Source: Metarhizium brunneum
Taxonomy: Eukaryota; Ascomycota; Sordariomycetes; Hypocreales; Clavicipitaceae
NCBI RefSeq assembly: GCF_013426205.1
Contig: NC_089428.1
Coordinates: forward strand, 1,116,001-1,180,000
Direction of reading: 5' to 3'
DNA length: 64,000 nucleotides
The translations under genes were made by a program, and so were the position numbers. Below the pieces are notes generated by a model. The model did not search any database. It was given only the letters and a program-made list of their open reading frames with translations, and was not told the DNA's origin. The stretch's first letter is position 1; every line of letters starts with the position of its first letter. Positions 55,872 through 64,000 of the stretch are shown in pieces.

Positions 55872-56661
55872 ATGGCGTCGCCAGTCCCGAAAAATGCCAT
55901 GGAATTTCCACCGTCAGACAGGGTCTTTCTTGAGCCTCATTTACCGCCAAGGGATTGCTCAACTCGTCACTCGAACCTGCCGTTCACCACACTGACATTT
56001 GCTACATCGCTGGACTCGTCGCTCACCTGTCGCCCGGCGCTCCCACTGCCATTTCCGGACCTTAGTCCAAGGCCATGACGCATTACCTTCGATCTCGCCA
56101 TGACGGCATTCTGATTGGTGTTGGCACCGCCGTCGCTGACGACCCCAGCCTTGATTGTCGCATTGCCGGGGTCTGTGGTTCTGGTGGCGATGGCCTCGAC
56201 GGCCAGCAGGACCAGTTGTTATTGCTCCTACGGCCCGATGGGAGTTTATCGACAACTCAAAGCTGTTCAAGCTATATCGAGAGGGCTGCGGGCGTCCACC
56301 ATGGATCGTCACGGCACTCAGGGAACCCCCAGCAGACAAACGGGTACCGCCGGAGAAATATGGAGGCAAATACATCATTGTGGAAATCGCTACCTCGGAC
56401 ATTGGCGAGCATCACCTCGACTGGAATATCCTGCTAGTGAAGCTCAAGGAAAATGGACTCAACAGTGTCATGGTTGAAGGAGGTGGCCAGGTTATCAACT
56501 CGTTGCTCTCGCCACAGTACCGGCCAAACATTAACATGGTCATCGTCACCATAGCCCCAACATGGCTCGGCCAAGGTGGAGTGGTTGTATCACCCAAGAG
56601 ATGCTTCAATGATGCAGGAATAGCTATCCCAACTGCGAGGCTAATCATACCTTTCTCCTAG
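55872..56661 (+). pseudogene. RIB7: Broken copy of RIB7 (riboflavin-pathway pyrimidine reductase)
   Basis: Intact RIB7 makes the NADPH-dependent reductase acting on the diaminopyrimidine intermediate of riboflavin synthesis. Here the N-terminal part (MEFPPSDRVFLEPHLPP, PFTTLTFATSLDSS) matches the family, then the frame shifts near 56030, meets TAG at 56063-56065, continues (SKAMTHYLRSRHDGILIGVG, ADDPSL), shifts again near 56205, and resumes in a third frame (VVIAPTARWEFID, LNSVMVEGGGQVINSLL, VIVTIAPTWLGQGGVVVSP) to a stop at 56659-56661. The usual C-terminal end (about 20-25 residues) is lost. Two shifts, one stop and truncation make a working enzyme unlikely; an intact copy should exist elsewhere because the pathway is essential. 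It lies next to a telomere-like tract. Confidence 0.85.
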
Positions 56662-58354
56662 TCGTGACAAGCATAAAATTGCCCTGGAGGAAGACATTGC
56701 GTGTTACTTCTTTGGTATTTTGAGCATAATATAGCAATGATCTACAGTGAAGATGAAAAATCCTTTGGTAGAAACAAGTACAAATAATGAAGACAAGAGA
56801 CGAACCTGGTTTACAGGCTGGTCGTGACTAGTTTACCATGGATCTGGACTAGGCGCTGAAGATATACTTGACTTGTTAGATCGACAAACACCTCACTATA
56901 ATTTTACGGCGTATTTCTAGCCAGAAGATATTTGGAGACCAAATATTCATCGTGACAGCGACGCTTCCGGATGAACATTGAGCCCTCCGTTCCGAATGAT
57001 AGGGCTGCTGCCACGGCGTTTCAAAGGCAATTGGTTCACCCTGTCTTCCATCACTCAAATCTATTGTAATATTTATTGTATTGAGAGATATGTGTGTTGA
57101 TGGACTGATTCTCACTTTAGCATGAACAACAGCTCCTGCCGTGCCTCCTGATCGGGGGGTAGGGAGGGCAAGTTGACTCGGCGGGCTAGCAGATATTCAG
57201 CTTCACTTGATAGGGCCATCTCTCATGCCATTGACCCAGCTTCTCTCAAGCAGTCAGAATGGAAAAGCCCGGCAATAACCATCTGTGGCAATCCGGCGGT
57301 CACTTCGCAATGTCTCTGCTTGCACTCCTTACGACTGATAACACGGTGGCTCGAGATCATCCGTGGCAACACCGTTTTCTTGGCGCTGCATAACCTATAG
57401 CAGCCCTTAACGTGGAAAAGCCGGTGAGCTTGCGGTGGTGCGGGATGTGCGATTTTGGCGTGATGGGACAGCTCCTGGCCTGTCCAGAGCGATCCCGGCA
57501 GCCCTTGATGGTGCAACAGTAAAGGGGTGACATCCTGTGTGTGAGGCTCTCATGATGACAGTTATTCGCGCAGTAGTATCCATCTCGATAGTTCAACGTC
57601 TACCTCAATACTTAACCATGGATCCAACGGCTTCATAAATGTTTTTGACCATTCTGCCAAAGGAGGAAGCCTCACACAATTGTGGAGTTTAATTTGGTAG
57701 GTCTTCTGTTTTTACTTTCAACAATAAACGTCCACATGCAGTTGTCGCCGGGGAGTGCAATCCGATCGGACATGTCTACTAGGAGATAGACGTATATTCC
57801 CAGCTCAGACAAAAATATTCTTGAAGCAGACCGACACGATGTCATCACATATCATGGCCTTTAAAGACAAGGACGGAGGAATTGACGTTGATCACTGAAG
57901 ATCTGCCGACTTTATGGCGGTACTTGGAATTTTGTGGAGGCAGGTCCACACAGGGGTCCACATATGCTGAGCTTGTCCGACCTATCAAAGACCCTGCGAT
58001 TAGTCACCCACAATAATGGCACGACGGCCCCGCGGTCGGAGATGAAAAAGAAAATGTTGGAGGGGTCACGGCGAGCGGCAATCGGCGCCTCCGACTTATG
58101 ACTCTGAAGTGGGTGACTCAACTCAACTTCTTCTACTTGCCCGTCCCAGCCGCATCCTGCTGCGAATCTGACAGTTTTTCTTTACTCTTGTCCTCTTCTT
58201 CCTTGGGATCTAGGTCTTCTTCCAATCCGACGTCTTGATCTGCATTCTTTTGCTTGCGCTCACGGCTCTCGCCACTCCCCGCAGTCGCAGCCCAACACCC
58301 AAATCCTAAGCACCCTCGCAACCACTCCCAACTTGCGCTTACGCTTCTTGCAAG
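56662..58354. other. Intergenic region upstream of the isopropylmalate synthase gene
   Basis: No coding sequence recognised. 58130-58354 has a pyrimidine-rich leader. No clear Leu3-type CCGGNNCCGG box was found by eye. Confidence 0.5.
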
Positions 58355-60502
58355 ATGCCTATGTACGTTTTTGGGACCTCTTTTTGCATTTACTTCATAT
58401 ATACCAAAGATAATACTGACCCCGTGCCTACCAACATCCAGGCTCAAGGAACCCTGGAAGAAATACAAGCCCTTCCCTCCTCTCAACTTGCCCGATCGCC
58501 AGTGGCCCTCCAAAACGATTGACAAGGCCCCTCGATGGCTGGAAACTAGCCTTAGAGATGGAAACCAGAGCAACCCAGACCCAATGGTATGTATCTCTCC
58601 CAATTACGTGAAAGGTGCTGCGCACCCTAGCATCTCAGCCATGTTTTGGCGGTCGGCTGATGATCCTGTGACGAATAACAGAATGGGGAGGAGAAATGGC
58701 GTTTCTTCAAGATGCTCTGCGATATAGGTTTCAAAGAAATTGAAGTTTCCTTCCCTTCCGCCTCCCAGACCGATTTCGACTTCACGAGACGCCTGGTTGA
58801 CACCCCCGGGGCCATTCCAGACGATGTTGCGATCCAGGTGCTGTCGCCCTGTCGACCGGATCTGATCAAGCGCACGGTTGAGGCTGTTTCGGGTGCGAAG
58901 AATGCCATTATTCACATCTATCTCGCTACTAGCGAGTGCTTCCGGAGAATCGTCTTCAATTACTCCGAAGAGGACACTCTTGAGCTCGCTGTGCGTTGCG
59001 CCAAGGTCGTCAGGTCCCTGACGAAAGACGACCCCTCCCAATCAGGCACCAATTGGCAGTTTGAGTTTAGCCCCGAGTGCTTCTCTGATACCTCGCCCGA
59101 ATTTGCCGTCAAGGTCTGCAACGCCGTCAAGGAGGCTTGGGGGCCAACAGTTGAGACGCCTATGATTGTGAATCTGCCGGCTACGGTCGAGAACGCGTCC
59201 TGCAACGTGTTCGCTGATCAGGTTGAATACTTCTGCAGGAATATATCGGAACGCGAAAAGGTCTGCGTTAGCGTGCACAACCACAACGATAGGGGCACTG
59301 CGGCTGCAGCGGCAGAGTTGGCTCAGATGGCCGGTGCTGACCGTGTGGAGGGATGTCTCTTTGGAAACGGCGAGCGTACCGGCAATGTTGACCTGGTCAC
59401 CTTGGCCCTGAACCTGTATACCCAAGGCGTTCCCTGCAACCTGGATTTCTCAAACCTGAACCAAATCATTGACGTGGTCGAGAACTGTAACAAGATTCCC
59501 GTCCATCCTCGCGCCCCGTATGCCGGCTCCCTGGTGGTGTGTGCCTTCTCGGGAAGTCACCAAGACGCCATATCAAAATCGATGCACAATCGCCGACGCG
59601 AGGGCAAGACCTACGAGGACCGCTGGGAAGTTGCATATCTGCCACTGGATCCAGAGGACATTGGCCGCACCTACGAGGCTATCATTCGTGTCAACTCCCA
59701 GAGCGGCAAGGGTGGCGCTGCCTGGATCATCCTGCGCAAGCTTCACCTGGATATCCCTCGCGGTCTGCAAGTTGCCTTTTCCAAGGTTGTTCAAAAGCGG
59801 GCTGATAGTCTTGGCCGTGAGCTTCTAGCCGACGAAATCACAGATCTTTTCGAAAAGACCTACTACCTTCACGAGAACCCTCGATTCTCCCTTGTTGATT
59901 ACTCAATTACCCCTGACCGCTCGCAATCTCCTGCACCGCCGTCGCCGGGCAAGACACAGGATACTAAAAACCTAATGCGTGTCTTTGAGGGCGTCATTTC
60001 AGTCGACGGTAGGGAGATCAAGCTCCGCGGACGGGGCAATGGCCCTATCTCTAGCATGGCGAATGCCCTCAAGGATCTTGGCATTGACCTGGACGTCAAT
60101 GATTACAAGGAACATGCGATTGGCGAGGGTCGTGGCGTCAAGGCTGCATCATATATTGAGTGCAAGATTGGAAACACCAAGGAGATGGTATGGGGCATCG
60201 GCATTCATGAGGATGTGGTTCAAAGTTCCCTGATCGCGCTGCTGAGCGCTGCTACCAATGTAAGCTGCTGCGCAATGCCGTTCGACGCGACTTGTTCTTT
60301 CCTACTTTCGACGGGTTTCACTGACACGCATCTACAGTTTATCACGAGCAGGCCTGGAAGCCCTATTCTAAAGCCAATTGCGTCTCGACCGAAAGCGCTG
60401 AGTCCCAACAATGCTAATGGTGCAGCCAAGGAATCTGCCAGTGTTCCTCAAGGGGCTTCTAGTGTGGTCTCTGTCCTGGAGGACAAGGCCAACGACATGT
60501 AG
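58355..60502 (+). CDS. leu4: 2-isopropylmalate synthase
   Basis: Condenses acetyl-CoA with 2-oxoisovalerate, the first committed step of leucine synthesis. Four exons (58355-58362, 58442-58586, 58682-60259, 60338-60502) give 631 residues; the first exon is only 8 bp (ATG CCT AT) and joins to give [20 protein letters not shown]. Landmarks: [20 protein letters not shown] (catalytic start of the HMGL barrel), [40 protein letters not shown] (metal-binding HxH), [20 protein letters not shown], and a C-terminal LeuA regulatory domain ([30 protein letters not shown]) where leucine feedback acts. No mitochondrial presequence is evident. The last intron (60260-60337, 78 bp) has no stop, so retention would add 26 residues. 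The gene is intact. Confidence 0.95.
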
Positions 60503-61007
60503 AGTAGGATCTGGGGTCATGCTGGAGGATGACGCATTCTCTGTCTTTTATTTTCTGGCTCTTCGTCGTGTGTGAAACAACGGGCCTTTGGGGATTTCGG
60601 TAAAAAAAAAGAAAAGCATTCAGAGGCGAAGGTCTCCCCGGGGAAGATGTCGGGGCAATAGGCACATGTATCCAACCTAATGCACCCTTAAAAGCGAGCT
60701 TGTTGATGAACAAAGATTGTATTCGTTGGGTATTCTCTCTCAGAATATGTAATATATATCATGATCCGAGTGCCCAGGGTCTCGACGATTTTGGAAGACG
60801 CAAAAATGTGGCCCAGGCACTTCATACAGATGACTGACTTCCAGGTCTGGGGTGGTGGATGTGTGCGATAACTACCAATTCGGCGATTGATTGGTGCCGC
60901 TTGACACAATTTCACGCTGGCTCAGCGTCGACCACGAAATAGGCGGGAAAGGTGATTCCTCCTGGCGCCGGCTCTGTCTTGTCTCCAGTATGTAGTTACT
61001 CGACACG
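60503..61007. other. 3' flank of leu4 and spacer
   Basis: A-run near 60603. No gene seen. Confidence 0.5.
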
Positions 61008-61201
61008 TGTGACAAGGGCTTGTTAGATGGCTTGAAGCAATAGCTTAATTCAGCTAAGAACAGTCTTTGCTATCAAAGGTCCTTGGTTTTCCTCAAGGCC
61101 TCGTTGACCGAAGACCTCTTTAAATACAAGAAGTCGGTGAGGGACTTTGCCCTAGTCCCGTGACTGTAGCCCTTGTGTAATAGGCCATTTCCGTGTAACA
61201 G
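61008..61201 (+). mobile_element. LTR-like dispersed element
   Basis: 194 bp, TGTGACAAGGGCTTG to TTCCGTGTAACA, same orientation as the copy at 46880. Flanks ACACG (61003-61007) and GGACG (61202-61206) agree at only three of five positions, so the target duplication is degraded. TTTAAATACAAG in the middle could be an LTR TATA box. Confidence 0.8.
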
Positions 61202-61230
61202 GACGTTGGACAGGCTACACACGCCAGGCA

Positions 61231-61246
61231 GGGTTAGGGTTACCCA
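61231..61246 (+). repeat. Short interstitial telomere-like tract
   Basis: AGGGTTAGGGTTACCC, 30 bp after the LTR-like element. Confidence 0.65.
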
Positions 61247-62155
61247 TCGACAAAGGCGGACGATGAAGCACCAACCTACTTTTTCCTTGTTTCTGCTTTT
61301 CAACTGTCTCGGTTAGCAGGAATTCTATTCCCCGTCTTTTAGAATAGAATAACTGGCAAGTTGGTGGAACAGAAACCGAGGCATCTCGCGCTTTCCATGG
61401 AAGTTGGAGGTTTAGCAAAGCATGACGTATTTCGCACAGAATTTCCGTGACCAGGACGCATTGGTCTGCGGAATACGCAGTGGCGAGTTTCTTGTTGCAA
61501 CGAAAAAATCGTCAATCGCAATTTCCGTTCCAACAGTGGTGGATTCTGATCAAGTATGCTTGGGCTTTGATTTGTTCGTTTTGTACTATTTTGCTTCGTC
61601 GCGAATCATGCAGCCTATGATTGGCCCCAAGAAGAGGACACACATGTGACAGGACGAGCAGCATATGCTGGTGGAGTAATCCGGTGAAAACGATAATGTG
61701 TCAAAGGGCCCGTGGGATGGTGACATTTCGCAGGGCATTGGGGTCCAGCTGTTGCAGAGTTCCTAAATCTCAATATATATTATATAATTTATTAAAGTTA
61801 TTATTAGTAATATTTATTTTTTAAAAAATTGAAAAGTATTCCGGAGATTTATAATTGTCCCGTAATTTTATGGCCAACTAAGTGGCTAGCACACTTTGCC
61901 TACAGGTACAAACGAGTACACCGTGCCGACGACATCGGTCCGAGTATTCTTCCCCGATTTTCGCCAACTTCCGTCAGCCCCCTTTATCCCAACTCCTCTG
62001 AGCCTAAGTTCAATGTTGTTTAATATCAACTTCTCCATTTATAGGTACATCCTGACGACCTAAATCAGCCACACTTTCCAGCACAAACTCTTTTTCTAAA
62101 CGGATATGTGATTTTTCATCAGCCGCGTCCATGCTACAGCGGAGAACTTGGCAGC
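61247..62155. other. Intergenic region with AT-rich core
   Basis: AT-rich near 61770-61840. No supported gene. Includes the promoter of the kinase-like gene. Confidence 0.45.
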
Positions 62156-63097
62156 ATGGCTAAAGGCGGTTTTTGGACCACGCAAAAGAGTGCACACCAT
62201 CTCGAAGAACCCCAATTGCTCAGCCTGGGTAGCACCGGACTAGTATTCAAGCTTAGCGACGCCATCGTCGTGAAAAAGAGCCGTCTTGGCCGCAGCGACT
62301 ATATTACAGCCGAACAAAAAGTCTTTACAATATTAAAACGCCAACCGCCATCACCATACATTATCCAGCACTTTCACGACACCAAGGACGCAATATTCTT
62401 GGAGTTCATGTCGGGTGGGAATCTTGGAACCATCCTTAACGACGAACAAGCGAAAGACGGGTCAACGCAGAGAGTAATTCGAGTAGAGAAGTTGCAGACG
62501 GCGGAAGACTGTCTCCGGTGGACGCGGCAGCTTGCAACGGCAGCAGCTTGGCTCGAGCAGCTGGGTTTGGCGCACTGCGATATTTGGCCAGCCAACATAT
62601 TGCTGTCCGACGCGCGGGACATCAAGCTTGCAGACTTTGATCGTGCGTGCAAGATCGGAGACACCGTACCCTCTCTGACGGAACCTTTTGCTCGGCTACT
62701 AGGGGATGAGGGTGGCTCGGATTGCGGAACCTACGGCACCGCTGGTTATCGAACAGAGCAATTCGCCATAGGTTCAGTCGCCTATGCCTTGACGCGCGGT
62801 CATGATCCCTATGAGGACGAGTGGTGGGGGCGTGACCATGGTCCCATTTGTCAGGGTAAGCTCCAGGATATGGAGTTTCCAGTTCTAGGTAAAGACAAGT
62901 ACGATAGTATCATTGAGAACTGCTGGCATGGTCGGTATGAGTCTATCGCTCAACTGTCGGAATATATGGCTGGCTTGGATCAATATTCATGCGAGGTCAT
63001 CGAGCAGCAGGCAAGCGCCTCTGATGCCAGATCTAGGAAGCACGAGTGCGAGATGCTGGTTCAAAGTGGCGTCCTTGAAAAGCTCTTTACCTGCTAA
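62156..63097 (+). CDS. Protein-kinase-like protein with DFD in place of DFG
   Basis: Intronless 313-residue protein starting at ATG 62156; the frame is open further upstream but lacks an ATG. Kinase-fold marks: a short glycine loop region (LLSLGSTGLVFKLSD), VVKKS with K40/K41 for ATP binding, a hinge-like LEFMSGGNLGTIL, catalytic-loop HCDIWPANILL (H140, D142, N147), and D160-F161-D162 where DFG is usual. GTYGTAGYRTEQFAIGSVAY resembles the activation segment and following APE/F-helix region. Catalytic Asp, Asn and Lys are all present, so activity is possible despite the DFD. It belongs to a group of small kinase-like proteins often expanded in fungi; substrate unknown. Cytosolic; no signal peptide or membrane segment. 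Confidence 0.8.
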   Translation: MAKGGFWTTQKSAHHLEEPQLLSLGSTGLVFKLSDAIVVKKSRLGRSDYITAEQKVFTILKRQPPSPYIIQHFHDTKDAIFLEFMSGGNLGTILNDEQAKDGSTQRVIRVEKLQTAEDCLRWTRQLATAAAWLEQLGLAHCDIWPANILLSDARDIKLADFDRACKIGDTVPSLTEPFARLLGDEGGSDCGTYGTAGYRTEQFAIGSVAYALTRGHDPYEDEWWGRDHGPICQGKLQDMEFPVLGKDKYDSIIENCWHGRYESIAQLSEYMAGLDQYSCEVIEQQASASDARSRKHECEMLVQSGVLEKLFTC

Positions 63098-64000
63098 ACT
63101 AAGCAACTATGCTCCCCTGTTGGGTTATCGGCCCTGGCTTACTATTGTCGAAGCTATGAGCGTCAGCACACATTCATCGGCACGCATATCCAGGCTAAAC
63201 CCTTCATCTTGACCTGACCCAATACAGGTCCGTCAATTACGTGCTGGTATAGCTTTTTCTTTCAAGGGATCAATCCTTTACATATAGCTTGTAATGCTAT
63301 CAGCTACGCCAGTCCTTAAGAGGGAAGAAATAGAACTGGCCTACTGGGCGAATTCGATGGCTCGATTAAAGTGGCCGTGCTACAGCATTTACATGGTAAT
63401 GTAGGCACGGCCCGTCCCTTGAGCCTCGCCTTGAACCAGCTAAGAGGAGAAGTGGAGCGGGTAAAATTACCAAGCCAAAAGAGGCCTGGGGGCAACGATA
63501 CCTGGCACCGGACACTTTGGCGTGGAACTTGGCAGAACAACCACCAATATACCGAGTTATTCTATCTTTGGGCAAGAGACCATGCCAAGCCCTTCTCCAG
63601 AGTTTCAGTGCCTCCAGACAGAAATAGGGAGGTTGCTTAAGCGCGCAGGCAGCAAGGCAGCGAGCGAATAAATGTCCGACTTCCATGCCATGTCTGGCAA
63701 TTATTGAAGGGGAGGGCCAGCGGGAGGCACGCACGCCGATTTCCTTTGTTGATAACAAAGCACCGAACTCGAGCTCCATGAGCATCTCACCAGACGCATC
63801 GCTATTCGCGCGCGCCCCAAGCGGCTAATTGGTGTGGCGGCTACCAGGCAGTTACCTGGACCGTGTGGTCAAGCCTCGCCGGATTCAGACGATATGGCGG
63901 AGAATAGCCACCGGTGACTTGACTTTATTTGGAGGTTGCAAACCAGATTCACCATTGTCCCGGTGCACATACACGCGCGTTGGGATATTCTCAGCAGTCC
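63098..64000. other. Right end of window, no supported gene
   Basis: Short frames on both strands have no recognisable features. Confidence 0.4.

Noticed and set aside
58133..58603. Minus-strand frame across the leu4 start
   Set aside because: Overlaps the well-supported first exons of leu4 and has no family features.
63366..63785. Minus-strand frame of 139 codons at the right end
   Set aside because: No family pattern and a plus-strand frame overlaps it equally well.
1..64000. CRISPR arrays, bacterial operons, rRNA or tRNA genes
   Set aside because: No regularly spaced identical repeats with unique spacers, no Shine-Dalgarno-led gene runs, and no convincing tRNA arms were seen by eye; introns show a eukaryotic genome. 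A tRNA scan would be decisive.

Overview
The window is nuclear DNA from a filamentous ascomycete. Genes are split by short introns (about 48-80 bp, GT...AG, often with a CTAAC-like branch site), housekeeping proteins read as Hypocreales-type, and there are many secreted cysteine-rich or toxin-family proteins. The mix of sphingomyelinase D, aegerolysin, LysM protein, NucA/NucB nuclease and a very large secreted toxin-like protein suggests an insect- or nematode-associated clavicipitaceous fungus (Metarhizium/Pochonia-like). That placement is inference from gene content, not an identification.

Layout. 0-6.4 kb is conserved core: glucose-6-phosphate dehydrogenase, then Mediator subunit 14. 6.8-21.2 kb is an accessory, gene-poor island: a broken secreted toxin-like gene, a tiny secreted protein, a 1055-residue secreted protein with a hydrophobic hairpin, then a same-strand pair made of a sphingomyelinase D-like enzyme and an aegerolysin, and then decayed fragments (a PLP decarboxylase and an unidentified gene). 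23-31.7 kb holds a secreted SurE-like phosphatase, a small secreted protein, an SRPBCC protein, a Zn2Cys6 regulator and a TRI14-like secreted propeller. 33.9-39.7 kb holds a secreted NucA/NucB DNase, an unidentified two-repeat protein, a DUF7136-like secreted protein and a probably damaged LysM protein. 39.9-45 kb is one large four-exon gene ending in a nucleoside-phosphorylase domain. 49-50.9 kb is a Dal5-type transporter. 50.9-55.9 kb is almost empty. 55.9-56.7 kb is a broken copy of the riboflavin gene RIB7. 58.4-60.5 kb is 2-isopropylmalate synthase. 62.2-63.1 kb is a protein-kinase-like gene.

Repeats. A dispersed element of about 190-207 bp occurs four times (near 9.5, 30.1, 46.9 and 61.0 kb). 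Two copies have perfect 5-bp target-site duplications and TG...CA ends, so they look like solo LTRs or a very short LTR element. Three short interstitial TTAGGG-type tracts and several minisatellites (14, 16 and 25 bp units, plus a 51-bp direct repeat) lie in the accessory parts.

How the genes may work together. The sphingomyelinase D-like enzyme and the aegerolysin both belong to families that act on sphingolipid head groups, and they sit together next to other secreted toxin-like genes. The most economical reading is a host-interaction island that is gaining and losing genes between stable housekeeping blocks. Splice sites and starts were chosen by eye from reading frame and consensus signals.
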